Source: Candidatus Omnitrophota bacterium (GTDB lineage Bacteria > Hinthialibacterota > Hinthialibacteria > Hinthialibacterales > Hinthialibacteraceae). From it: a DNA stretch of 64,000 nt. The notes beneath the pieces were generated by a model. That model made no database searches. It was given only the letters and a program-made list of their open reading frames with translations, and was not told where the DNA came from. Shown here one piece after another: positions 1-7,621 of this stretch (within the stretch, counting starts at the first letter, position 1; each line of letters starts with the position of its first letter). Where the stretch lies: NCBI GenBank assembly GCA_003598175.1, contig QZKN01000180.1, positions 62,001 through 126,000 on the forward strand, written 5' to 3'. Both the position numbers and the translations under genes were made by a program.

Positions 1-170
1 ATTCCCGCTTTTTCCGCCTTCTCGTGCAGAGAAGCCAGGCGCGAATAGATGCGAATCGCAACAATTTGATTATAGGGATTGGGAGCATAGAGAAAGGTGG
101 TCCCGTTCGGCAGAACCTCGCGGGACACATTTCTCTTCGGAAGACGAATACGGTCGGAATTATGCGCCAT
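1..170 (-). CDS. M16-family zinc peptidase (processing-peptidase-like), N-terminal fragment
   Basis: The minus strand from an ATG at 168-170 reads 56 codons to the window edge without a stop. The protein contains LPNGTTFLYAPNPYNQIVAI followed by RIYSRLASLHEKAEKAG, the usual opening of M16 peptidases (LPNG start, a strand of hydrophobics, then the approach to the HxxEH zinc site). The HxxEH motif itself would lie just outside the window. The start codon overlaps the end of the phosphoglycerate mutase gene by 11 bases in another frame, so the two genes are probably co-transcribed and translationally coupled. The family assignment rests on the N-terminus only; substrate and location are unknown. 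Confidence 0.75.
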   Translation of the reverse strand, partial: MAHNSDRIRLPKRNVSREVLPNGTTFLYAPNPYNQIVAIRIYSRLASLHEKAEKAG

Positions 171-1365
171 ATTTCGCCAGTTTCTTCGCATGGGCCAGAC
201 AGAGCGCCATCATATCCACCATCGGCATGGTTCCCAAACCGCCGGCGATACAGGCGGTTTCGTTGAATTCCGTCACTTTATCGATGCGCGCTTCTTGCGA
301 GCACAACATGACCGGCACCGGATGAAAACTGTGCGCTTTCCACGGGCAGGGCGTCGAATGATCGCCGGTCACGAGCAAAACGGAAGGATTCAGTTCCAGC
401 AATTGTGGAAGCAGGGCGTCCACTTCTTCGATTACATGCACCTTCGCGTCGAAATTGCCGTCTTCGCCGTAACTATCGGTCTTTTTGATGTGGACAAAGA
501 AGTAATCGTAGTTGTTCCATTGCTCTTTCAACGTCACAAACTCGTCTGCGGGCACGTCGCCGGTTTTCAGCACATCCATCCCCACCAGTCGCGCCACGCC
601 TTTATACATCGGATAGGCGGCGATGGCGGCGGGATTCAATTTGTAGATTTCCTGCATCTGCGGCAGTTGTTCATACCCGTCGAATCCGCGCAGCAGCAGG
701 CCATTTGCCGGCGCATCGTCTTTCAACAACTCAAATGCCTTCGCGATGAATTGATTGGCCAGATCCGCCGTGTATTTTGCCTTGGGATCCTCGCTGGTTG
801 GCGTCGCCGGCAACGGTTTTTTACCGGTTGCCTGCGGGTCCGTATCGGAAAGCAGGCCGGAAAGACCTTCCCCGCGCAGGATGAACGCGGCGCGATGTTC
901 TTTTTCCGGCTGGAAGAAAATTTCCACGCCCGGCAGTTTGATTTGGTTGAGTTTTTCGCAGAGTTTTACGCAGGTTTCCGTCGGAATCCGGCCCGCGCGG
1001 CGGTCGCTGACCAGGCCGTTGGCGTCGATGGTGGCAAAATTGACGCGCGCCGCCACATCGCCGCCTTTGATATCGAAATTTACGCCCAACGCGGAAAGAA
1101 TACCGCGTCCGATGTCGAATTTCAACGGATCATATCCGAACAAGGAAAGATGCGCCGGGCCGCTGCCGGGAGTAATGCCGGGAGCGATGGGAACCGCGAA
1201 ACCGCAGGTACTGCGAGCGGCGATGGCATCCAGATGCGGGCATTTTGCCGCTTCCAGCGGCGTTCCCTTTCCCGCCGAAAGGTCGCCTACGCCGTCGAAA
1301 ATCAAATAGACGATTTTTTCATCATTTTTTTCCGCTAATTTCTTAAGTAAGTCGAAACGATCCAT
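160..1365 (-). CDS. apgM: 2,3-bisphosphoglycerate-independent phosphoglycerate mutase, archaeal type
   Basis: Cytoplasmic glycolytic/gluconeogenic enzyme interconverting 3- and 2-phosphoglycerate, of the alkaline-phosphatase superfamily. Length 401 residues is normal for the ApgM family. Visible motifs: metal-binding Asp in FDGVGD (D24), a PGSGPAHLSLFGYDP segment carrying the likely nucleophile Ser68, and the C-terminal metal site VTGDHSTPCPWKAHSFHPVPVM. A start at the ATG at 1365 fits the N-terminal alignment. The next gene downstream (M16 peptidase) overlaps its last codons by 11 bases. Cofactor-independent archaeal-type mutases occur in many bacterial candidate phyla, so this is not by itself evidence of recent transfer. 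Confidence 0.93.
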   Translation of the reverse strand: MDRFDLLKKLAEKNDEKIVYLIFDGVGDLSAGKGTPLEAAKCPHLDAIAARSTCGFAVPIAPGITPGSGPAHLSLFGYDPLKFDIGRGILSALGVNFDIKGGDVAARVNFATIDANGLVSDRRAGRIPTETCVKLCEKLNQIKLPGVEIFFQPEKEHRAAFILRGEGLSGLLSDTDPQATGKKPLPATPTSEDPKAKYTADLANQFIAKAFELLKDDAPANGLLLRGFDGYEQLPQMQEIYKLNPAAIAAYPMYKGVARLVGMDVLKTGDVPADEFVTLKEQWNNYDYFFVHIKKTDSYGEDGNFDAKVHVIEEVDALLPQLLELNPSVLLVTGDHSTPCPWKAHSFHPVPVMLCSQEARIDKVTEFNETACIAGGLGTMPMVDMMALCLAHAKKLAKYGA

Positions 1366-1439
1366 GATTGTCCTTCTTGATTCAATGGTAAAGTGAACTT
1401 CGCTATGTCGAAATGAATTTTTACGTCCCGGAAGCGTTC

Positions 1440-1684
1440 CGTCAAGCGTTGTCCGATTGGTTGCGCCGCCGATTCGATCTTATCCGTGATCACTTTATTG
1501 GCGCCGGCTTGCACAAGACGGTCGATGTCGAGCCGGTATCGCGTGAGGACCGGAATAGGCAGATAGGGCGTGAGTCTTCGCGCAGCCCCACCGCGCGTTC
1601 GTTGGCGTCGGGATTGTTGATGACGAGATTGAACTCACGCGATCATTCGACGCCCGGATGATGCAGCACTTTGGCTCTGGTCAT
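1440..1684 (-). pseudogene. Relic of a Kef/TrkA-N antiporter C-terminus
   Basis: Read on the minus strand from about 1684, this stretch matches the C-terminal end of the intact antiporter encoded at 11040-12695: AKVLHHPGVE, a stop, SREFNLVINNPDANERAV, then after a frame change ARRLTPYLPIPVLTRYRLDI followed by DRLVQAGANKVITDKIESAA. The intact copy reads EVLHHLGAERAREFVIVIND and LTRYMLDVDRLVQAGANVVI-like sequence at the same places. At least one nonsense codon and one frameshift are present, and no upstream membrane domain or start remains. It is a decayed paralogue fragment, not a working gene. Confidence 0.75.
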
Positions 1685-1742
1685 AATAGGGGACGAGTCA
1701 GATAAAGAATTGAAAGAAAGTATCTATTGTTGGACATCGGCC

Positions 1743-1771
1743 TTGAACAAATTATTTTTACCTTTTATGAT
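1743..1771 (+). promoter_or_regulatory. Sigma-70-type promoter of the DAHP synthase leader
   Basis: TTGAAC at 1743-1748 and TATGAT at 1766-1771 are separated by exactly 17 bases in AT-rich sequence. The -10 box ends 24 bases before the ATG of the aromatic leader peptide. Position and spacing fit a housekeeping promoter driving the leader and aroF. No operator was recognised. Confidence 0.6.
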
Positions 1772-1795
1772 ACGGTAATTCAAAAAGGCAGTGTT

Positions 1796-1873
1796 ATGAA
1801 CGAAAATTATACCTCCTTTTCCTTTTATTACTTTTGGTGGCCCATACATGGGATAAGAGGAGGGTCTGCCTAG
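1796..1873 (+). CDS. Aromatic-rich leader peptide of DAHP synthase (25 aa)
   Basis: Short reading frame of ATG, 24 sense codons and TAG, preceded by an AAAAAGGCAG ribosome site. Residues 5 to 15 read YTSFSFYYFWW: three Tyr, three Phe and two Trp in eleven codons, ending in two adjacent Trp codons at 1835-1840. This is the composition expected of an attenuation leader sensing charged aromatic tRNAs, as known for trpL and pheL. The gene downstream makes the first committed step to all three aromatic amino acids, which matches a leader that samples Tyr, Phe and Trp together. The peptide itself is probably not functional beyond its translation. Confidence 0.8.
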   Translation: MNENYTSFSFYYFWWPIHGIRGGSA

Positions 1874-1936
1874 CACTTATTTCACATTTGAGTTATAAAA
1901 GCCGCTGGAGATTCTCCTCTCCCGCGGCTTTTTTCA
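1856..1936 (+). promoter_or_regulatory. Transcription attenuator with competing antiterminator before aroF
   Basis: AGAGGAGGG at 1856-1864, inside the leader frame just after the Trp codons, can pair with TTCTCCTCT at 1912-1920 (7 Watson-Crick plus 2 G-U pairs). That pairing uses the loop side of the terminator hairpin at 1897-1932 and would exclude it. A ribosome stalled at the Trp codons (1835-1840) should leave 1856-1864 free, allowing antitermination. A ribosome reaching the stop codon at 1871 would cover it, so the terminator forms. The pairings are read directly; the mechanism is inferred from known amino-acid attenuators. Confidence 0.7.
1897..1936 (+). terminator. Intrinsic terminator hairpin of the aroF attenuator
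   Basis: AAAAGCCGC at 1897-1905 pairs with GCGGCTTTT at 1924-1932, with a further GGAG/CTCC pairing possible inside. The 3' arm runs into a T-tract (TTTTTT, then CATTTTT). It sits between the leader stop codon and the aroF ribosome site, where an attenuator is expected. Confidence 0.75.
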
Positions 1937-1986
1937 TTTTTATCCGATAAAAGCGACTCATGAATTCAAGAAGGAGGACCCAAACC

Positions 1987-2967
1987 ATGATCAACGCAGC
2001 GGAAGCCCCGCCCATTGCCGCGGAAAGTGAACAACGCATCCCTCATGCGCCGGATGAAATGAACGCATCCTGGCCTTTGCCTCGAACGCCATTCGTTTCA
2101 TCGCCCTATCGCTTAGCCGGACGAGAGTTGCATCCGCAAGACAGTGTTTTTTCCGTGATCCCCACGAACGGCGTTTCCTTTCAAGTCGGCGCTGACGCTT
2201 TCAGCGTCATCGGCGGACCGTGCACGGTTGAAAGCGAGCAGCAAATCGTGGAAACGGCGATCGCGGTGCGTCGAGCGGGAGGGGCCGCTTTGCGCGGCGG
2301 CGCTTTCAAACCGCGCACCAGCCCCTACTCCTTTCAAGGATTGAAAGAAGACGGTTTAAAAATGTTGGCAACGGCGCGCAAAGAAACCGGCCTGGCGGTT
2401 GTGACGGAAGTCATGAGCATCGACAAGGTGGATCTCGTTGCCGAATACGCGGATATCATTCAAATCGGTTCCCGCAATATGCAAAATTACCCGTTGTTGG
2501 AAGCGGTCGGAGCACTCGACAAGCCCGTGTTGCTGAAACGCGGTTTATCCGCGACGGTCAGCGAGTTTTTATCGGCAGCGGAATATGTGCTGGCGCGGGG
2601 AAATCAAAGCGTCATCCTTTGCGAACGCGGAATTCGCACATTCGAAAGCGACACCCGTTTTACTCTCGCGTTGGGTACGGTTGCTCTCTTGAAAGAAAAA
2701 ACGCACCTGCCAATCCTCGTCGATCCCAGCCATGGCGTCGGCAAAGCGTCGTTGGTGAGACCAATGAGCCGCGCCGCCATCGCCGCCGGCGCGGACGGCC
2801 TGCTGATCGAAGTTCATCCCGATCCGATCCATTCCGTTGTCGACGGCGATCAATCCATTGGATTCGATACGTTCGCCGCGATCATGAACGATATACTGCA
2901 ACTGGCGCCGATTGTGGGGAAATCGATTTGTCATGCAGCGAGTATTGAAGTTGGAGTCAAAAAGTAA
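1987..2967 (+). CDS. aroF: 3-deoxy-7-phosphoheptulonate synthase (DAHP synthase, type I beta)
   Basis: Cytoplasmic enzyme condensing phosphoenolpyruvate and erythrose 4-phosphate, the first step of the shikimate pathway. Motifs in order: FSVIGGPCTVES, FKPRTSPYSFQG, IGSRNMQNYPLL, LLKRGLSATVSEFLSAAEY, CERGIRTFE and DPSHGVGK, which together form the PEP and metal sites of the AroF/KDOP-synthase fold. An earlier in-frame ATG exists at 1960, but the strong AAGGAGGA site at 1971-1978 lies 8 bases before the ATG at 1987, so that start was chosen (326 aa). The first about 70 residues resemble the short N-terminal arm of this family; no chorismate-mutase domain is fused. Expression is probably controlled by the aromatic leader and attenuator upstream. 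Confidence 0.95.
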   Translation: MINAAEAPPIAAESEQRIPHAPDEMNASWPLPRTPFVSSPYRLAGRELHPQDSVFSVIPTNGVSFQVGADAFSVIGGPCTVESEQQIVETAIAVRRAGGAALRGGAFKPRTSPYSFQGLKEDGLKMLATARKETGLAVVTEVMSIDKVDLVAEYADIIQIGSRNMQNYPLLEAVGALDKPVLLKRGLSATVSEFLSAAEYVLARGNQSVILCERGIRTFESDTRFTLALGTVALLKEKTHLPILVDPSHGVGKASLVRPMSRAAIAAGADGLLIEVHPDPIHSVVDGDQSIGFDTFAAIMNDILQLAPIVGKSICHAASIEVGVKK

Positions 2968-3170
2968 ACGAACGGAAATGGGGGATTGGATTCATAATAT
3001 AGTATTGGTATCTTTCCATAAACGAAACGAAGATGGAAACGATGCAATGGCTACCATTCCACAATTTGAAATTGATTTTGCTTTCCACTCCCCTGGCTTT
3101 CACGCACCCGTTTTCCTAAAATCAAACTATTCAGAGCGTTATCATTTCCTCAAAACAAGGGAGGCAAAAT

Positions 3171-5450
3171 ATGAAATTTAAGATATTCCTATATTTACTG
3201 ATATTACCGATTTTCACTCCACCGATTTTTTCCATGGAAGTTCTCCCCACCGGCCCCACGCCCGACGCTCTCACTTTCCCCCATTTCCCCACCCGTATGC
3301 ATGCCTTCATCTGGCGCAATTGGCCGGTGGTGGAGGTGGAACGGTTGGCGGACGTGTTGGGGACGTCGGCCGCCAATGTGCGTGAAGTTGCGGAATCGAT
3401 GGGCTTGCCGGAACAACAATCGATTGCAGTGAAGGACCGGAACCGCATCTATATAACACTGATTCGGCGAAATTGGCATCTATTGCCTTACGAGCAGTTA
3501 TTGACATTGTTGAAAATGTCCGAAGAGCAACTGGCGTATGCCCTGCGCGAGGATGATTTTCTCTACATCAAACTCGGATCGCTGAAACCGATGTGCGAAC
3601 CGTTGCATTATTCACCGCCCGATGAAGAAACGAAGAAGCGGTGCGCGAAAATCCGGCGAATGGTTCAGGAGTCATTTGGAGAAGAACTGCAAAAGCCGGA
3701 AGAGGCGCGTTTTCATTTTATTGACGAACTCAGCCGGGCGGATCCGTCATTTACGCCCGATTCTTCGGTGAAACCGCGTTTCTCCCCGCGATATATCTAC
3801 TCCTATTTCGCGATTTTCGGGGATCCCCTGTTGCATCCGGAACTCGATCCTTATCCGGATGGTTTGCTGCAGCGCTTATCCGCGTTGGGTGTGGATGGCG
3901 TGTGGATGCACACGGTTTTGCGCCAGCTCGCTCCCAGCGAACTGTTCCCCGAATTCGGCGTCGATCATGAAATCCGGCTGCAGAATCTGCGGAATCTGGT
4001 TGCGCGCGCAAAAAAATATGGGATGGGAATTTATTTGTACATGAACGAGCCGCGCGCCATGCCGGAGTCGTTCTTTGCCAGGCGACCGGAGATGAAGGGC
4101 GTGCAGGGAGGCGATTTCTTCACTATGTGCACCAGCCATCCGGCGGTGCGGCAATGGCTGACGGATTCTCTCGCATATGTCTTCGAACAGGTTCCCGGTT
4201 TGGCCGGCGTATTTACCATCACCGCGTCGGAAAACCTGACCAGCTGCGCTTCCCATCACCAACATACCCGATGCCCGCGCTGCAAAGACCGCTCGGCGGC
4301 TGACATCATCGCCGAGGTAAACCAAGCGATCGAAGCCGGCGTGCATCGCGGCGATCCGGACGCGGAGGTCATCGCCTGGGATTGGGGGTGGAGAGATGAT
4401 TGGGCCGCCGATATCATTCGAAATCTGCCCAAATCCGTCTCGTTTATGTCCGTCAGCGAATGGTCCAAACCGATTACGCGCGGCGGGATCGAATCCACCG
4501 TCGGCGAGTATTCGATTTCCACCGTCGGGCCGGGTCCGCGCGCTACGAAACATTGGGCGTTGGCGAAACAGGCGGGGCTGCGAACCCTCGCGAAAATGCA
4601 AATCAACATCACCTGGGAACTCTCGGCGGTTCCTTATTTGCCGGTATTGGATTTGATTGCCGAGCACTGCGAAAATATGCTTTCCGCGGATATCAATGGA
4701 ATGATGCTGAGCTGGTCGTTGGGCGGCTATCCCTCGCCCAATCTTGAATTGATTCGCAAATTCGACCGCGAACCGGCCCCGAGCCGGGAAGCGGCGCTGG
4801 ATGAATTGGCGTTGAGTTGCTTCGGCCCGGACGGAGCTTCATACGGGCGAAAAGCCTGGACTGCGTTCAGCCATGCATTTCGAGAATATCCGTATAACGC
4901 CGGCGTTATCTATCAATGCCCGGCTCAATATGGTCCGTCGAATTTGCTTTATGACGTTCCCACGAAATATAAAGCAACGATGGTCGGATTTCCTTATGAC
5001 GATGTGGACGGTTGGCGCGGTCCCTATCCTGCCGACGTGTTTGCGGGACAATTCGAAAAAGTCGCATCGGGTTGGCAGGAGGGATTGCAGGACTTGGAAA
5101 TGGCGGTTGAGCGAGCGCCCGCCGCACAGAAAAAATCGGCGAACGATCAATTACGATTCGCCCGCGCCGCGTGGCATCATTTCCGCACGATCGCCAATCA
5201 AACCCGGTTTACCGTCCTGCGAAATGAGTTATGGCATCAGGAACAAGCCAAATCCGAATCGGAACGACGGGACAGAATCGAAACCATGAAGAAAATCATT
5301 CGAGATGAAATCGCTATTGCGCGGGAATTGTATTCTTTGATTCGCGAAGATTCACGCATCGGCTATGAAGCGTCCAATCACTATTACTATTTGCCGGTTG
5401 ATTTGATGGAGAAGGTGATCAATTGTCAGTATATTTCAGAATCACTGTAG
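3171..5450 (+). CDS. Secreted TIM-barrel glycosidase-like protein
   Basis: 759 residues. An N-terminal hydrophobic stretch (MKFKIFLYLLILPIFTPPIF) is a signal peptide, followed by a roughly 190-residue region with short helical repeats and then a long alpha/beta region. Features such as DGVWMHTVLRQL, YGMGIYLYMNEPRAMPESFF, GVFTITASENLTSC and HTRCPRCK resemble secreted alpha-glucuronidase or GH20/DUF4838-type barrels seen in Planctomycetes and related groups. I cannot name the substrate or the catalytic residues with confidence. A good AAGGGAGGC ribosome site precedes the ATG. It is a single gene 203 bases after aroF and probably separately transcribed. Confidence 0.75.
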   Translation: MKFKIFLYLLILPIFTPPIFSMEVLPTGPTPDALTFPHFPTRMHAFIWRNWPVVEVERLADVLGTSAANVREVAESMGLPEQQSIAVKDRNRIYITLIRRNWHLLPYEQLLTLLKMSEEQLAYALREDDFLYIKLGSLKPMCEPLHYSPPDEETKKRCAKIRRMVQESFGEELQKPEEARFHFIDELSRADPSFTPDSSVKPRFSPRYIYSYFAIFGDPLLHPELDPYPDGLLQRLSALGVDGVWMHTVLRQLAPSELFPEFGVDHEIRLQNLRNLVARAKKYGMGIYLYMNEPRAMPESFFARRPEMKGVQGGDFFTMCTSHPAVRQWLTDSLAYVFEQVPGLAGVFTITASENLTSCASHHQHTRCPRCKDRSAADIIAEVNQAIEAGVHRGDPDAEVIAWDWGWRDDWAADIIRNLPKSVSFMSVSEWSKPITRGGIESTVGEYSISTVGPGPRATKHWALAKQAGLRTLAKMQINITWELSAVPYLPVLDLIAEHCENMLSADINGMMLSWSLGGYPSPNLELIRKFDREPAPSREAALDELALSCFGPDGASYGRKAWTAFSHAFREYPYNAGVIYQCPAQYGPSNLLYDVPTKYKATMVGFPYDDVDGWRGPYPADVFAGQFEKVASGWQEGLQDLEMAVERAPAAQKKSANDQLRFARAAWHHFRTIANQTRFTVLRNELWHQEQAKSESERRDRIETMKKIIRDEIAIARELYSLIREDSRIGYEASNHYYYLPVDLMEKVINCQYISESL

Positions 5451-5530
5451 ATAATTCAAAAGCACAATGCATTTCAGCGGTTGTCCATTGATTCGTTTGG
5501 GTCTTACGATTTTGATCATATCGAAATTTT

Positions 5531-6109
5531 TCACCATTCCTTCGGTTTAAAAGTATTGTCGTTAAGGATCATCACCGAATCTCCGCTCTGCGCAATGACG
5601 AACAGACCTTGTTTGAACGCATAGAGATCGACGCCTTTCCTAATCACAATCCCGGCCACCGCTCCGACCACTTTACGGTTAGAGTATTCCGGAAAAAAGC
5701 TTTTGAATTTCGCCATTCGTTTCAGATGGTCTTTCACATCTTGAATTCCCAGCGTGCTTTTCACTTCGATCAGCACCACGTATTCCCCGTTCATCCCCAT
5801 GATGTCGATCTCCAAGCCTTCCTTCCCGTTCCTGGAGACTTTGTAATGCTGCGTAACACTATCAATCGTGATTCCACGTTCGGAAAAAATCTTTATAGCG
5901 GCAGGGCTGACCATACCTTCGACAAATTCTCCCCATTTATCCGTCAACTTATGAAACCGTTTATCCGTCTCCTTCATTTGTTTACTCGTTTCCTTCATTT
6001 GTTTATCCGTTTCTTTCAGTTGTGCGGAAACTTCTTTGATATTCCTGTTGGTTTTTTTAAACAATTCCCAAATTTCCTGAAATCCTTTTTCCATATCCAG
6101 AGTCGTCAT
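5531..6109 (-). CDS. Coiled-coil protein with PD-(D/E)XK nuclease-like domain
   Basis: 192 residues. Residues about 15-60 are a coiled coil built of near-repeats of KETDKQMKET. The C-terminal half carries LEIDIMGMNGEYVVLIEVKS, which fits the Asp...Glu-x-Lys core of the PD-(D/E)XK fold, followed by a helix and LYAFKQGLFVIAQ. Proteins of this layout (DUF3782-like) are often present in many copies in a genome and have no settled function. A second relative lies at 62879-63610. No toxin, integrase or other partner gene adjoins it. Confidence 0.65.
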   Translation of the reverse strand: MTTLDMEKGFQEIWELFKKTNRNIKEVSAQLKETDKQMKETSKQMKETDKRFHKLTDKWGEFVEGMVSPAAIKIFSERGITIDSVTQHYKVSRNGKEGLEIDIMGMNGEYVVLIEVKSTLGIQDVKDHLKRMAKFKSFFPEYSNRKVVGAVAGIVIRKGVDLYAFKQGLFVIAQSGDSVMILNDNTFKPKEW

Positions 6110-6812
6110 GTTCCCTGTGCTCCTTACGGTTGATATGAAAGAATTATAGCCTGAAAAATCCCCTATTCTTCATCTTTATTCCGCCAGTCAATACGCAAGT
6201 TTTGGGTTGTTTTCATTAAACGTTTAAAGATCGACATAATAATTCTTCGTGTTGCCTTTCACCGAACGTATGGTATCCATGATGTATCATCGTAAATGTA
6301 GGGTTCGGATATCTCGTCACGGGATTTCCGGAGTTTGGATTTTTTTTCGCATGAATTTCTCGGCAAGATGATTTTATTTCTGTCGTGAACCAGGCGATCG
6401 AGGCCAGTAGGTGTAGGATGGGTTATGTCGTTTTAACCCATCATTAATACCACACATTATCAATGGGTAGAAAAAGCACAACCCATACTGATTTGGAACT
6501 ACATACGTATATTAAATAATATAATTATTTAATAAAAATTCCGTGTTTTTCTAACGGATATTCACCCCTCTCCAATAGTATGAATCAAAAGGAATCAAGA
6601 GGATAGATGAATTTTTGCCATAAAATGTAGTCACAAGAGCCTTGGAATATCCGGTTGGCAAAGAAGGCCAAAAGGGTACAATTCTGCGCCAAAATAGTAT
6701 ACCGTTTTAGTCAAGTATGGATCTAACTTAAATGGTTTGAAGATTTTATGTTTTGGTACACAAATTGCTTTAATAAAAAGGCAAGTAAATATTATAAATG
6801 GAGGACAAGACA
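6110..6812. other. 700-base AT-rich intergenic region without a recognised gene
   Basis: No convincing coding frame in either direction. It holds a palindromic repeat at 6417-6442, a near-perfect AT-rich inverted repeat near 6509-6535 (TATTAAATAAT opposite ATTATTTAATA), and at about 6385-6410 a short stretch (GTGAACCAGGCGATCGAGGC) resembling codons for EVNQAIEA in the glycosidase-like gene at 3171-5450. That last match may be a relic of a related gene or chance. The end of the region should contain the promoter of the metallopeptidase gene, but I see no strong -35/-10 pair. Confidence 0.5.
6413..6442. repeat. GTAGG-TGGGTT palindromic repeat, copy 1
   Basis: GATGGGTTA at 6417-6425 and TAACCCATC at 6434-6442 form a perfect 9-bp inverted repeat with an 8-base loop. 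The same GTAGGxTGGGTT...AACCCA pattern recurs at 30246-30276 and 35545-35575, so this is a dispersed intergenic palindrome family. Confidence 0.65.
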
Positions 6813-7505
6813 ATGACTTACCTCGTGCTTTCGTTCGCAATTATGGGCCTGATGTTGTTGGCCACACGGAATGTTCGCTCCACGTTTTCCCGCTATGCGA
6901 AGGTCCCCGTGCGCTCCCGTTTGACCGGCGCACAGGTGGCCCGGCAGGTGTTGGACAGCCATGGATTGCATCATGTCCGCATCGAACGGATCGAGGGCGA
7001 GCTCACGGATCATTATGATCCGCGCGAAAAGGTGCTGCGCTTGTCGGAGCCGGTCTACGATCACGCTTCGCTCGCGGCCGCCGGCGTGGCGGCGCACGAA
7101 GCCGGTCATGCCCTGCAGGATAAACATGGGTATCTACCGCTGCAATACCGGCAGGGAATTTATCCATTGGCCAATTTTGGTTCCTCGTTCGGAGTCCTGT
7201 TGATTCCCCTCGGCCTGATGGCCGGCGTGATTCTTGGTCCGATGGGCTTTTGGATTGCGCTCATGGGATTCATACTGTATCTATGCGCGGTCCTGTTTTC
7301 CGTGATCACGCTTCCGGTCGAATTCAATGCGAGCAGCCGGGCGATGGCGGCCTTGTCCCACGGCGGCATTGTTTCTTCGCACGAATATCGCGACACGGAA
7401 AAAGTCCTGAACGCCGCGGCGATGACCTATGTGGCGGCGACTATCGGAGCGGTCGTGACGCTGCTCTATTACGGTTCCCTGCTTTTTGGCGGCGCGGAGG
7501 AATAA
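6813..7505 (+). CDS. Membrane zinc metallopeptidase, YugP family
   Basis: 230 residues. An N-terminal membrane helix is followed by a zinc-binding HEAGH motif (H95-H99), then two or three further membrane helices and the family-typical TLPVEFNASSRA segment whose Glu (about E170) is a likely third zinc ligand. The family (PF04298, B. subtilis YugP) is an integral-membrane neutral zinc protease of unknown substrate. An ATG at 6798 is in frame, but the ribosome site GGAGGA (6800-6805) lies just after it and 7 bases before the ATG at 6813, so the later start is preferred. A strong terminator follows the gene. Confidence 0.88.
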   Translation: MTYLVLSFAIMGLMLLATRNVRSTFSRYAKVPVRSRLTGAQVARQVLDSHGLHHVRIERIEGELTDHYDPREKVLRLSEPVYDHASLAAAGVAAHEAGHALQDKHGYLPLQYRQGIYPLANFGSSFGVLLIPLGLMAGVILGPMGFWIALMGFILYLCAVLFSVITLPVEFNASSRAMAALSHGGIVSSHEYRDTEKVLNAAAMTYVAATIGAVVTLLYYGSLLFGGAEE

Positions 7506-7546
7506 TCCGCCGACAAAAAATATAAATCATGAATCCTGAACGACAG

Positions 7547-7586
7547 CCGGGATCTCCTATGGGGAGATCCCGGATTCCTGTTTTTT
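7547..7586 (+). terminator. Rho-independent terminator after the metallopeptidase gene
   Basis: CCGGGATCTCC (7547-7557) pairs perfectly with GGAGATCCCGG (7563-7573) around a five-base loop, followed shortly by TTTTTT. It separates the metallopeptidase gene from nhaA. Confidence 0.85.
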
Positions 7587-7621
7587 CATGAACAACCAAA
7601 AAATCAATAGGAAAGCACGAC

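Noticed and set aside
97..1338. 413-codon open frame on the plus strand
   Set aside because: It is antisense to the phosphoglycerate mutase gene, which has clear family motifs; the plus-strand protein is Arg/His/Phe-rich with no motif.
1413..1661. 82-codon plus-strand frame
   Set aside because: The region makes sense only on the minus strand as a decayed Kef/TrkA C-terminus.
2912..3181. 89-codon frame spanning the aroF to glycosidase gap
   Set aside because: Starts inside aroF out of frame and has no ribosome site or family; the gap has no other coding sign.
3876..4667. 263-codon minus-strand frame
   Set aside because: Antisense to the secreted glycosidase-like gene at 3171-5450, composition like other shadows here.
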